Origin: Aelia acuminata
Lineage: Eukaryota; Arthropoda; Insecta; Hemiptera; Pentatomidae
Reading direction: 5' to 3'
Length of the DNA stretch: 64,000 nucleotides
Assembly (NCBI GenBank): GCA_911387785.2
Contig: OU426980.1
Location: forward strand, 118,973,174 to 119,037,173
Each line of letters begins with the position of its first letter. The first letter of the stretch is position 1. The notes under the pieces were generated by a model. That model saw only the letters and a program-made list of their open reading frames with translations, was not told where the DNA came from and did no database searches. Shown here one piece after another: positions 11,012 through 22,575 of the stretch. A program made the position numbers and the translations under genes.

Positions 11012-11539
11012 TAAATAATATATATTTTTATTTGTTAAATCTAAATTTTTAATAAATAGTAGTTTCGGGATCTTTTAATATAGGATATAATAAATTAAAA
11101 CTGCATCGTGCATTGAGACTGTAATTGGATACCAGTGTTTCATTACTGTATCGTGTTTTAAAAACGTTAAGATGAACTAACAATAAAATTACCTTCTTTT
11201 TGTTTTGCGTGTGGGTATGTATTTTCCATACTTAAAATCCCAATATGTGCATGATCGGAGGAGTCAATCCCATTTGCACTGTTAAGTTGCAGGCAGTGGA
11301 AAATCGATTTGAATCCATAGATTATGGTGCTCAGAGTAAGCTGGTGGAAGTGAGTTAATCTATATTTTGTTCCCCTGAAACGCTGTACTAAACTACTGAT
11401 TCAAAATTAAGGTACACGGGAAAGAATCTTCACTTCACCACACCTACCTGTGTGTGTGTGCCTCTATGCCTCCAGTGAACCAACAGGTCTGATATATCGG
11501 GAGGGGAGAGGTTAGAATTCCCTGCTACATAGCATACCC
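11012..11539. other. Unassigned DNA, possible body of a second 5S-derived SINE
   Basis: Moderately AT-rich. The segment 11450-11539 is GC-richer and lies just downstream, on the minus strand, of the 5S-like fragment at 11540-11590. No boundary is visible. Confidence 0.3.
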
Positions 11540-11590
11540 TGATAGTTAACCTACCCAAGTACTAAACACGCTGAACGTTGTTTAAAATTT
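11540..11590 (-). ncRNA. Short 5S rRNA-like fragment
   Basis: On the minus strand: AAACAACGTTCAGCGTGTTT followed by AGTACTTGGGTAGGTTAACT. It aligns to the same inner 5S segment seen at 7520-7627, with more changes. Probably a decayed 5S-derived SINE. Confidence 0.55.
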
Positions 11591-12900
11591 ATTACCTGTG
11601 ACAAGTGCCGAGGTACCTACTATTCACTTACTATATTTATTAAGTATTATCTAAACAAATATTTTAATTTTCAAATATCAATAAGGTTCGTTTGAAAAAT
11701 TAATTGAGCCTTAATTAGTCAGAATACCTCAACTCCCTCCTTCCGATCTTAAGGAATTTTACCAGCCTGCCCCCCTAGACAAAAATTTTACCAGCCTGAT
11801 CCCCCCTAGACTAAATCCGGCGGACGCCCTTGAATGGGCATATTATTTACAGTCCAAAACATTTATATTTCATTAAAGTCTTCAATCAAAAATGATGTCA
11901 GTATTAATAAAAAGTAAACATGCTTCAAAAGTAAGACACAATATTGATGTATTCACCAACATAAACTGTGAATCAAAATAGCTATCGATTTTAATACTCA
12001 AAAACCTGAACCACCAAATCATTCATTGCTTCAATGCCAATTCCGTAACTTTATCAAATGCAACAGTAATAGAAAAATCAAATATACGTGATCAATGAAT
12101 TATTTGTCAGTAGTGAGTTAATAAACAACCCCATCTCTAGTGGTGCCGATATAAACCTTTCAATTTATATACTGTAGTGGATTATTAGAGTGAATAGAAG
12201 TTGGCCTCGGGAGCGGATGTATTGAGTAGGATATGGAATTAATTGCCCGCCCTTTCCTCTAATTCCCTAATCTTTCCCACCTGTGTAGTGAAAACCTCCC
12301 CAATCCGGCTTTCCTAGGGGTTAGGATTCATTTACCACCTACCCTTAAGACCACCTCCATTGATATAGAAATTTAAACTTGTTTCACTGTTTGCTAATGT
12401 CTTACAGAAGTAAAGTCTATTTGTAATCCATAGATGTCAACATAAGTTAAATGATTTCCACATAATTTATCATATATGACATTTTTCATTAATTACCCAT
12501 CATACTGTACGCGCGAACATGGCGCGTGCCATGAAAAAGTCTTTGAACAAAACTGTATTTGTGAAAATAATTTAATTCAGTTCATTTTAGCATCTAATTT
12601 TCTACTTATACTTTTCTCTAAGAGTACTAATTGTATTGTGCATTTAACTTTGTAATGATAAAATGTGCCGACAATAGATAAAAGGATTTATAACTGCTTG
12701 TCACCATTAGGTTCTAAATTCGCTTTATAATCCTTAATATTGACACAGTCTTAATATTTATAATATATTATCTCCATCTCTTGAACTCAGTACAAAAGTT
12801 CAGTTGGAGGGTAGAGCATATTGATGTTAACGAAAAAAACGTTTTTATTATTAGTAAACTGCGTTTTTTTTTTCAAATATTTTTCTTAATAAACTTCTTT
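11591..12900. other. AT-rich DNA, no gene seen
   Basis: Short C-rich patches occur at about 11770-11830 and 12240-12360. Nothing else stands out. Confidence 0.4.
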
Positions 12901-13041
12901 TTTACTTTCACTTACCTATATATGAAATATATAGCAAGAAAAGTATTGCGATCTTGAAAAATTTCTACTTCCGGTTTTCAACGGAAATACACGTTTTGGG
13001 GTCCCCTGAGTACAAATAACCAAGTCCCACGAAATGGTCTG

Positions 13042-13674
<633 letters not shown>

Positions 13675-13679
13675 CAGAC

Positions 13680-14310
13680 TAGCTCAAAAACTATAAATCG
13701 TACCAACCTTAAATTGGGTATTTGGTGTATGAATATGCCCGCGACGGGACAGCAAATATTTCATCAAAATTAGCCAAACGGAGGGGGTACTTTATTAAAA
13801 GAATTTTGTCTAATTTTTACGTTTTTTTCGATTTGCTCAAAAACGGCTCGGATGATTTTGATTAAACTTGATATTTGATTTGTGTATATGCCCGCGATAT
13901 GACGGTAAAAATTTCATCAACATTAATTAATTGGATGGGGCACTTTACTTTCACGTGTTTTTTTTATTTACTCAAAAACGGCTTTAATGATTTTGATGAA
14001 ACTGGGTATTTGATCTATGTATATGCCCTCGATGCGACAGCCGAAATTTCATCAAAATTGGTGAAACGAAGGGGGTACTTTATTTAATAAACTTTTTTGT
14101 AGATTCACGTGTTTTTTTTATTTACTTAACAACGGCTGTAATGATTTTGATCAGACTGGATATTTGGTGTATGTATATGCTCACGATGTGACAGCCAAAA
14201 TTTCATCAAAATCGGCCAAACGGAGGGAGTACTTTATTTAAAGAATTTTGTCTAATTTTTACGTTTTTTTTTAATATCTCAAAAACGGCTTTAATGATTT
14301 TGATTAAATT
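13680..14310 (+). repeat. Inner ~140-bp tandem repeats of copy 1
   Basis: Units begin near 13680, 13838, 13971 and 14127, with a partial fifth near 14276. Each starts CTCAAAAACGGCT or a variant, then carries ATGATTTTGAT, TATATGCCC, TTTCATCAAAATT and GGGGGTACTTTATTTAA, and ends with ACGTTTTTTT. Copy 3 of the family has about three units and copy 2 has about one. Confidence 0.8.
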
Positions 14311-14432
14311 AATCATTTTTAATCAAAATCAAGTCATCTTTTTTATATTATTTATAGAAATGGCAATTAAAAAAACATGTCAATTTCTAATCTAAGTAAG
14401 TTTGTAAGTGAAAGTTGTGTGTTGCGCGCATC

Positions 14433-14739
14433 GCACCAGATTTTTCTTCTATACTTTAAGCTAAACATTCTATAGGAAATGGGGAAAATTCATCCATTTT
14501 CTTGATAGACAGAAAGAAAACTTTATTATTTTGTCACAGCAGGGCCTTGCTATTCGTGATTCAATTCAAAGGCAAGTGAAAGGTTCTATTTGAGGAATAC
14601 ACTATAATGTACTGTGGACTTTGAAACGTTCTCGTAAGCCCCGAAAATGAAACCCTGTTGCAGAAAAACATAACTGGCTATCTTTGCGGAACTGCATAAA
14701 GAATAGCACATAACTTGCTCTAGAAATTTGCAGGAAACT
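14433..14739. other. Unassigned DNA
   Basis: May include the decayed N-terminal half of the Tc1 transposase that follows; a fragment like CRKLISGLRS is visible near 14730, but the frame is broken. Confidence 0.3.
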
Positions 14740-15165
14740 AATTTCGGGCTTAGGAGCGATGTTACTAAGAACTTTTGTCCTTCGTGGAAATAAAGAAAAG
14801 AGTTTGAAATTTTTGAAGAACATGAAAATTGGAACGAAGAGGAATGGAAGAAAGTCTTCTGGAATGGACCGAAGAATCGAAATTCGAAATTCTCTTGGAG
14901 AAGACAGTACTTATGTGAGGTGGCGGCCAGGAGAGAAGTACTTGGAGTATTTCTTAAATCCAACTAAACATGGAGGAGGATCTATGAGGTTTAAGGTTGC
15001 TTCTCCGGCTATGGGATAAAAAAGTAAAAATATCACAGTATCCTCACACGCTAAACAGTCTTTGTTGAGGCTTATAGGGCTATCATTTGTTTTACAGCGT
15101 GACAATGATCTAAAGCATGCATAAAGTTTTAAAGAGCATTTGAGAATCCTAGAAGAATTTCCCCC
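14740..15165 (+). pseudogene. Tc1-like transposase fossil
   Basis: Fragments in shifting frames match the DDE transposase core of Tc1-type elements. The first is HENWNEEEWKKVFWNGP near 14819. Next come YVRWRPGEKYLEYFLNPTKH and GGGSMRF (14910-14990). The last is FVLQRDNDLKHA, near 15090, where the second catalytic Asp lies in the QxDNDxKH motif. At least two frameshifts and several stops make it non-functional. Terminal inverted repeats were not identified. Confidence 0.75.
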
Positions 15166-15424
15166 TGATTAAATAGCCTCTCCTATTTTTAGTGTTAAAG
15201 ATAGATTGCTGAGGGGCAAAAAAATACAGCAAAAGTTGACATACTAGACACTAATGTTCATCTTATTTTAAGTCAAGTGATTTAATAATTTTTAATAGAA
15301 TATTATATTTGTGATATTTTAACTAAAAAAAATTCATTTCTGTTTTCACTTTGCTGTTTTTTTTCATCTTTCCTAAGTAAGATTATTTTTAACTTGGCAC
15401 TATTCAAAGAAGTTTTCATAGTAT

Positions 15425-15431
<7 letters not shown>
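15166..15431. other. AT-rich DNA, no gene seen
   Basis: May contain the decayed end of the Tc1 transposase, but no frame is readable. Confidence 0.3.

Positions 15432-15475
<44 letters not shown>
15432..15475. repeat. (TA)n microsatellite
   Basis: About 22 TA units followed by poly-T. Confidence 0.95.
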
Positions 15476-15484
<9 letters not shown>

Positions 15485-17084
15485 TTTTTTTTCGTCATTT
15501 TCCTCTCATGTAGTCCTACTATACTTCCCCCCATCCCAAATCGCTATAAATTTCTAATAGCAGTGTTCTTTGAAAGAAATGATTAAAAAAAAGTCAATAT
15601 CCCCCCCCCCAAAAAAAAAAAATACCACGATACACCAAAATGGCCTCCAGATATTAGCTAACGAATTAAATTTGAGCTGAAAGTCAGTATCTGGCCACTC
15701 GGGGAGGGGTAGCCACGGTAAGTTTCATATTTATATCATGATAAGAATCTAAAGGAAGGTCAAGAAGGGTGTCAACATAGATGCCGCAATAGTTGACAAT
15801 AGACCACATAGGAAACAAAACATTAGGGGTGTATAGATAGAATGAATAAATATGCAACAGAGCAGTATGGAAAAACTGAAAAGTAGACGTGAAGAAGGCT
15901 TGATTGAAAAATTGTTAAAATCACATACAAATGTGTATTAGAACTGAGTAAATAACCCATATGTATTTATATAAAAGTAAATTAGTATCTTCTTTCATCA
16001 AAATTTAAATAATAATATTTAGATTTACTAACAAATACATATATTACATTCCTATCATGGCAAGTTAAAAAATTGTTCATTATTCGATGTTCTCATTAAT
16101 AATTCTAATTTTTATATGTCCTAGCTAGTTTAAGTTGAGATTTTTTGAAACTAAGTACGTCTCCCCTCAATATGGACTTGAGAGTTTCCACAAGTTTTCA
16201 GTTGAATTGTGGAATTCTAAGATATATAGTAACAATAATATATTACGACATACGAGTACCAAAAGTCAGGAAACTGGTGTACTTAATAGTAAGTTCAATA
16301 TTAAAATGTTTGAGGCAGACATTAAAACGTGTTGTAGGAATTGGTCCTTTGAAGCCTCCTCATTAGTATTAAAAAAGGCTTGGAACTTGTTTTAAAATTT
16401 TAAAAAAGACTAGTCTACGTAGAATGCTAATGACCATTTCGATTTCATATGAATACGGAGGACTCACTCCCTCTCTCTTCCTTTCGTGCAAACATTTATA
16501 AACTTTGGCCGAATCCTTAAAAAGAATTTCATAGTAGGACAGTATAAAAGTAGCAGCCCTTTAAAAGACTTCCCTTCTACAACCCCTCAGGAAACCTGTT
16601 TCACAATTCTCTCTTTACATGAATTGCAGATTATAAAAACTCAATTCAGAAACCATCCTCTGTTGAAGGTGCTAACTAGACAAAGTATGTGACCTCTAAG
16701 TACGAGGCATAATTACTCACTTTGCATACTGAAAATGTGAATAGGAAATGATACCGTACTACATTATACTACTATAATGTCTATTTTGGCCCTGGCAGTC
16801 CAATGGCAACCATTATGCCTGAACGAAGGAAAATATTATGCGAAGCATCCAACTCTGCTGGGGCTTCAAGACCAATCGCTATGTTAGCCGCAGTGATAAC
16901 TAAAATACAAAATGCGCAAACAATGCTCCAGAGTGCAGGACAGTGGAAACGGCAGAGGATTCAAAAAACATTACTTTCACAACACCACAAAATCGATTTA
17001 AATAATATGTACTGGGTCGTATTTGTTGTTAGAAAATTTATACTCACTAACAAAAAGCGGTCAAATTAAATTCTTCTTTTTATG
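15476..17084. other. Unassigned AT-rich DNA
   Basis: Several frames of 60-90 codons open by chance on the plus strand (for example 16135-16395 and 16803-17069). None contains a motif I recognise. The second could hold decayed sequence upstream of the transposase fossil that follows. Confidence 0.3.
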
Positions 17085-17560
17085 GTTTCCAATATTATTT
17101 TCATGACCACCTGGGAATTTAAAGGATTTTAAGACACTGGCAAATGTAGGATGGTGGGGGTGTTGATTTGGGTCAGCAATGGTTATCGTGGCTTTCAAAT
17201 AAAATTTTGTACTTTGAAAACTAATGCTAAAAAGTATTGGTAAACATAAGAGAGGCAATAATGGACCATATAAACAAGCAGAGCAAGGTCCATTTCCCAA
17301 ACAAGACAACGCTCCAGTCCACACAGCTTGGATAGTAAAAAATATTTTCAATAGAATAATATTTCACTTTTGCCTCTGAAAGCTCGTTCACCTGATCTCA
17401 ACAACGTCGAGGACTGTTTGGTACAATTGAGGAGGGCGATATTTGCTGCAGGAAGCTAAGTCACTTCTCTGGACGGCTTTAGAGCTGTCAAACTTAGCGG
17501 TTTAATTTGGGAAAAGATCTATAACTTTTTAAATCCCTCCTAAATAGAATGCTTACGGTT
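17085..17560 (+). pseudogene. Tc1/mariner-type transposase fossil, C-terminal half
   Basis: The clearest part reads GPFPKQDNAPVHTAWIVKNI at about 17290-17345. It holds the second catalytic Asp and the DNAPxH motif of Tc1-family DDE transposases. After a frameshift comes PLKARSPDLNNVEDCLVQLR (about 17372-17430), matching the SPDLNxxE block with the third acidic residue. Upstream sequence back to about 17085 is probably the same gene but is too frameshifted to read. This is a separate fossil from the one at 14.7-15.2 kb: here the motif is DNAPxH rather than DNDxKH. Confidence 0.75.
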
Positions 17561-18576
17561 TTAGAAAAATATAGAGACCCAAAAAATATTTATAATGTTA
17601 AAAATACACACAATTTTACAAGTAGCCTATAATTTTGTGTCTGTCAATTTTCATTTGTTTTTTTGTTTTCATGTAAATATTTTTAATTACCGGATCATTA
17701 GCCTATATTTATTTATTAAACTCCTATTCTAAATCCTACCTACAATTAAAATAATTACAAATTAACGATTTCTTATAAAAATTTTAAATGAATTGGGGTG
17801 GCCTATGATTTTGTCGCGTAGTGCAAAATGAAATAGCAAATATATTGTTAAATTCATCAATTAATTTGTATTATTGTAATATCTTTAAAGGACAATTAAA
17901 GCGCGCTTGGAATAATTGACGCTGAATTTCAATGTATACATTATTTTGTATTTCAACGTATATTTCAATTATATGTAAAATCTAAGTGGATTAGAGAGGA
18001 ATAAGCCAAACAGTTTTTCGAAAATAAAACTAATGAATATGTAATGCTTTCATAAAGCGCTAATGAATGATGAATTGACAAAAGAGCTGTTCCGTGTATT
18101 CGGTAAAGCATATGTAATATAATTACACAGATTATATGGCAATAAATTAATGACTCAACTTGCAACCTCACAACCTCGCAAAACCCTGTAAAGATCCAAC
18201 ATAATCCTTCTATCAGAGCTGGACCAAAGCTAAAGCGAATTTCTACTTGGGGTTAGTTAAACATTATTTCCTTCTCGGAAATTCTTCCTATTTTTCCTGC
18301 CTGAGATAAAATCTCCGCCTTCCTAACCTGGCTTTTATCCTGCCAACATTCTGAAAAAAAATCTTTATTTTCTCCAGGATATATAATGAGCACTATGTAT
18401 AGTTCATAAAACAGTTCTATTGGACTAAATCCAATACTGTAAAAATGATTTTAATCTTGTTTAGTATATTATACTACATATTACTTAGTGTATTATACAT
18501 ATGAATTATTTACTTCTTGTAAAATTATTTTATAATTCATGATTTTCCAGCATTAAGTCGAAATGTAATAATAAAT
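17561..18576. other. AT-rich DNA, no gene seen
   Basis: No motif or structured RNA was recognised. Confidence 0.4.
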
Positions 18577-18759
18577 TTAGACATAAATTTTTCCTTTTTC
18601 TCGGTACCTAAATCCTCTGCCATGTTTTGCATATGAAGGGTTTATTCTAGATGTATAACCCATACTGTTCCAACTTGAATGGGACGGTAAAGATTTATTC
18701 TGTGGACCCGCCACAAAATAAAAGTCCCCAAAATCCCGTATCGTCACTTCAATATTGAC
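18577..18759 (-). CDS. Possible terminal coding exon of an unknown host gene
   Basis: On the minus strand a long poly-pyrimidine tract (a T run followed by GTAAG) ends in AG at 18760-18761. A 61-codon open frame then runs to TAA at 18577-18579. It encodes a mixed-composition peptide, VNIEVTIRDFGDFYFVAGPQ and on to SHSSWNSMGYTSRINPSYAK, with a basic tail containing HGRGFRYREKGK. The composition is unlike the low-complexity frames around it, and the splice acceptor fits well. I do not recognise the family and see no partner exon nearby. It could instead be a fragment of an unrecognised element. Confidence 0.35.
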   Translation of the reverse strand, partial: VNIEVTIRDFGDFYFVAGPQNKSLPSHSSWNSMGYTSRINPSYAKHGRGFRYREKGKIYV

Positions 18760-19552
18760 CTTACAAAAAAAAAAAATATAATAATAATAATAATAAATCA
18801 CATCGATCCCATGAGCGCTAGAGTATTTTATGATTGCCATAAAATATGAGAAAATATAACTAGATCATATGCCAATGGAAAAAACACGCCCCCGGCTCAG
18901 TTTTAAAACTCTTAAAGCATCTGCTAAGAACTAACTCATTCCTATATTACTAAGTTCTAAAAAAGTAGTCACAGACAAACATTATTCAAGACTTTATAGC
19001 CCTTACAATAAAACTATTTAATGATCGAAAACACATAAGGCGATGGAGATTTTTTATCGTTTAATTGTACTGTGTTCTCTTCAGGCAATACAGGAGAATT
19101 AGTACCAAATGAAAAATAGTAATACATGTCTTTTTGTAAGTTCAAGTACCAGTTAAAATTATGGGCATTAATCCATGAAATCGTTACCGGTCAAGAAAGA
19201 GATTAACGATTTCTCAATGGCAGATATAAATATTTGTCTTACTTCTATCTCTTGATAAGAAAGAAAACAGTTTAAAAAACCCCAACTGTTTATTTCTTTT
19301 GTTTGTTTTTTCAAGCATATGTATGACCATAACCGTAATTGCAATGCTTTAGAGTTCACTACATTTAGCCTGCCGCTACCTCCTTTGACCTATGTATAAT
19401 AAAAAAAAAAAGTTTTTATTTTTTTTCTTGCAATTGCATTAAATATGTCCCTTTACTTGTTTAAGCTGTGGAAAATAAAATTGAGAACATTTTTAAAAAA
19501 TCAAGTATTGTAACCTCTTACTTGCTCGATTTAGTCGAGTAAGGATATTATT
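18760..19552. other. AT-rich DNA, no gene seen
   Basis: If the exon at 18577-18759 is real, this would be intron. No further exon was recognised on the minus strand here. Confidence 0.35.
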
Positions 19553-19600
19553 TGTACTGAACCACTTCGATTATCTGGGATTACGAGAGGCGGGGAGGGG
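19553..19600 (+). repeat. Possible pogo/Tigger-like terminal repeat fragment
   Basis: The sequence ACTTCGATTATCTGGGATTA resembles the terminal inverted repeat style of pogo/Tigger elements (AACCTCGATTATCCGG type). No partner end or transposase is visible, so this is weak. Confidence 0.3.
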
Positions 19601-19643
19601 GGGGGGGGGTGGAGTCGCAGGGATAAATAAAAGTAACGGTTAA

Positions 19644-20469
19644 TGGAAATCTTTTTTATTTAATTAATTACGTGCATGTTTACAAAACATAGTATTAACA
19701 GGGCTTGAAATATGATGTAATCAGTTTTTGTTTTTCGGTGTTGAAAATGATTTCTGTTACCTTACTTTTACTTATTTCTAAAATTTATGACGTAAAATAA
19801 AATTTTCCTGCTTGCAGAAGTACGGGAGGATTTTTTTGTAAAAGAGAATGGAAAAAAATATGTTAATTTAATTTTAAAACTTCTAAAAATGTGAAATTAT
19901 AATTAAAAAACGTGACTGTCTGTGACGCTTTGGAAAACATACCCGCATGGAAGTACATTAATACTTCCCTGGGCGAAAATCATTAATCAAGATTATGCTA
20001 TTGAGGAAAGTATTGAAGAGAGATATAAAAGACTGTCTTCAGTCGGTTATATCGATTGCACATCTCACAAAAGACTGTAATTTTGATTGTCTGGAACATC
20101 ATTTTAATGAAGAAGAATTCGAACGCCAAAGTGCTAGTGACTTAGCAGCTCGTCAGGAGAGCGCAAGTAACATAACATCTAGCAAACAAAAGGCTGATTT
20201 AGAAGACGATGAGAGTTAAAATGACGTTGGCACCAAAGAAGAAAAATTTCGAACAAGTCAAGCAATGGAAACAGGTAATATCCTTCCGTACTTCTGCAAG
20301 CAGGAAAATTTTATTTTACATGTCATAAATTTTAGAAATAAGTAGAAGTAAGGTAACAGAAATCATTTTCAACACCGAAAAACAGAAACTGATTACATCA
20401 TATTTCAAGCCCTTTTAATACTATGTTTTGTAAACATGTATGTAATTAATTAAATATAAAAGATTTCCA
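19644..20469 (+). mobile_element. 826-bp unit with ~187-bp terminal inverted repeats
   Basis: The left arm (19644-19830) starts TGGAAATCTTTT and ends near GCAGAAGTACGG. The right arm (20283-20469) is its near-perfect reverse complement. A third copy of the arm, in the left-arm orientation, lies at 22665-22822 at the far end of the PLE palindrome. Differences (for example T to C in the AGTTTTTG segment) show that the 20.3 kb and 22.7 kb arms are closer to each other than to the left arm. So the left arm predates the palindrome. Between the arms is a small frame (see 19995). Confidence 0.7.
19995..20219 (+). CDS. 74-codon open frame inside the TIR unit, unknown
   Basis: The frame runs from ATG at 19995 to TAA at 20219. 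It gives a small acidic, Ser/Glu/Asp-rich peptide, MLLRKVLKRDIKDCLQSVIS to a KADLEDDES tail. It has no transmembrane segment and no motif I recognise. It could be a captured exon fragment, because its composition looks protein-like, or a chance frame. Confidence 0.25.
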   Translation: MLLRKVLKRDIKDCLQSVISIAHLTKDCNFDCLEHHFNEEEFERQSASDLAARQESASNITSSKQKADLEDDES

Positions 20470-20558
20470 GTAGAGATGAGAGATGGTCAACTGTTCTTCA
20501 ATTACGATAGGTTAAATGATGGTCAGGATTTTCAGTTACAATGATATTTATTATGGTA

Positions 20559-20599
20559 AGCCAACGTTTCGATCCAACTTGTTGATCTTCATCAGGGCT
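20559..20599 (-). ncRNA. Hammerhead-ribozyme-like motif, left palindrome arm
   Basis: Reverse complement of the motif at 22535-22575, with the same core (CTGATGA and GAAA) and the same 4-bp helix I. It lies downstream of the minus-strand endonuclease frame, as in the right arm. Confidence 0.6.
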
Positions 20600-21090
20600 A
20601 AAAGAAAACAAATATATGAGTATCTATGCTAGAAGGTGACAATAAATGGATACATTACAGAACTGATAATAATATAGAAGATGGTGTATACATAAATATT
20701 AAAATAAGAGGCTGGTTAACAAGATAAAATAGAATCTGATATTTACCTACTGAGTCCAGGTGGATACTAAGACTAAAGGTAAAAATAAGGTGAGAGGTAG
20801 TGGTAGGGGGTTAGTTTGCCGCCTTCAAAGGTTTATGGCGGGGAAATCCAACGCTTTTGAATTGAAGGCACATGAAAACTGAGTGAACAAAAATATTTAA
20901 AAACTAACAAAATATATGGTACTGTATACAAATAGTTGTGTCTGGACTGAATAATAACATAAAAATGAGATAATACATAATGTAACAATGCATACAAATT
21001 TGGAAAATATACAGAAAGAAGCATACAATACAAAAAATAATAATAGTACAAGAGGTACAGAGATAATTGCAGGTACCTATGAAATCAAAA

Positions 21091-21582
21091 CTAGGATTTG
21101 AGGATGCGGAAGATGTTAGAATAGGTGGATGAAATTATCTCTTTATCTGTTTTGTGATTTTCCGGGTTATTTGTTTCTAGATGGATGAAAATGGATTCTG
21201 AGAGGAGACGTTTGTCGTGGTTAGATACAGTTGCTAATATGGAGGGGTTCTCAAAGTCGAAGGAATGGTTGTGGGCAATGGCATGTTCTGCTAATTTAGA
21301 TGTAGACCAATTACGCGTGGAAATACTGTATTTATGTTGATAAATACGTTTTTTAAAATAATTTTTGGTTTCACCTATATAGCAACTGTTGTAATTAAGC
21401 GTGGAGCACTGGATACGATAAACTACATTACACTTGTCTAGGAGAGGTACAGGGTCTTTGAGTTTTGTATAAAGATTTTTTAATTTATTGCTATTTTTTA
21501 ATACTAGGCGCATGTGTGGGAAACTCGATGAGAAGGATTTTTTAATTTTGTTTGAGAGAATGGGGATATATGGGATCATCAA
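21091..21582 (-). pseudogene. Penelope-like element, 5'-truncated C-terminal GIY-YIG endonuclease (left arm)
   Basis: PLEs encode a reverse transcriptase fused to a C-terminal GIY-YIG nuclease that nicks the target. Only the nuclease end remains here, 163 codons with no reverse transcriptase. Visible features are VVY (53-55) standing for the GIY strand, a Cys-rich insert (C51, C59, C67), YIG (68-70), the conserved Arg in YFKKRI (R79), a His cluster EHAIAHNH (H100, H104, H106) and Glu in LLSESIF (E129). All key nuclease positions are present. The first ten residues come from the palindrome spacer, so the true start is lost. The frame is open because truncation is recent. Confidence 0.85.
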
Positions 21583-22043
21583 ACAAAATTAAAAAATCCT
21601 TCTCATCGAGTTTCCCACACATGCGCCTAGTATTAAAAAATAGCAATAAATTAAAAAATCTTTATACAAAACTCAAAGACCCTGTACCTCTCCTAGACAA
21701 GTGTAATGTAGTTTATCGTATCCAGTGCTCCACGCTTAATTGCAACAGTTGCTATGTAGGTGAAACCAAAAATTATTTTAAAAAACGTATTTATCAACAT
21801 AAATACAGTATTTCCACGCGTAATTGGTCTACATCTAAATTAGCAGAACATGCCATTGCCCACAACCATTCCTTCGACTTTGAGAACCCCTCCATATTAG
21901 CAACTGTATCTAACCACGACAAACGTCTCCTCTCAGAATCCATTTTCATCCATCTAGAAACAAATAACCCGGAAAATCACAAAACAGATAAAGAGATAAT
22001 TTCATCCACCTATTCTAACATCTTCCGCATCCTCAAATCCTAG
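21552..22043 (+). pseudogene. Penelope-like element, 5'-truncated C-terminal GIY-YIG endonuclease (right arm)
   Basis: This is the mirror copy of the left-arm frame, head-to-head with it and overlapping it across the spacer. It differs at two residues in the YIG segment (NCNSCYVGET here, NYNSCYIGET on the left) and is otherwise almost the same. It has no reverse transcriptase. About 800 bp of 3' sequence follow, including a hairpin near 22270-22315 and the ribozyme-like motif. Confidence 0.85.
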
Positions 22044-22534
22044 TTTTGATTTCATAGTTACCTGCAATTATCTCTGTACCTCTTGTACTATTATTATTTT
22101 TTGTATTGTATGCTTCTTTCTGTATATTTTCCAAATTTGTATGCATTGTTACATTATGTATTATCTCATTTTTATGTTATTATTCAGTCCAGACACAACT
22201 ATTTGTATACAGTACCATATATTTTGTTAGTTTTTAAATATTTTTGTTCACTCAGTTTTCATGTGCCTTCACTTCAAAAGCGTTGGATTTCCCCGCCATA
22301 AACTTTTGAAGTCGGCAAACTAACCCCCTACCACTACCTCTCACCTTATTTTTACCTTTAGTCTTAGTATCCACCTGGACTCAGTAGGTAAATATCAGAT
22401 TCTATTTTATCTTGTTAACCAGCCTCTTATTTTAATATTTATGTATACACCATCTTTTATATTATTATCAGTTCTGTAATGTATCCATTTATTGTCACCT
22501 TCTAGCATAGATACTCATATATTTGTTTTCTTTT

Positions 22535-22575
22535 AGCCCTGATGAAGATCAACAAGTTGGATCGAAACGTTGGCT
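22535..22575 (+). ncRNA. Hammerhead-ribozyme-like motif, right palindrome arm
   Basis: PLEs are known to carry minimal type I hammerhead ribozymes in their terminal repeats. Here AGCC (22535-22538) can pair with GGCT (22572-22575) as helix I. The core CTGATGA (22539-22545) and GAAA (22564-22567) are intact, and GATC/GATC (22547-22550 with 22560-22563) forms helix II. ACGT at 22567-22570 gives a 2-bp helix III with no loop, which is self-complementary and could act as a dimer. Predicted cleavage is after U22571. One extra A sits between the core and helix II, which could reduce activity. Confidence 0.65.
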
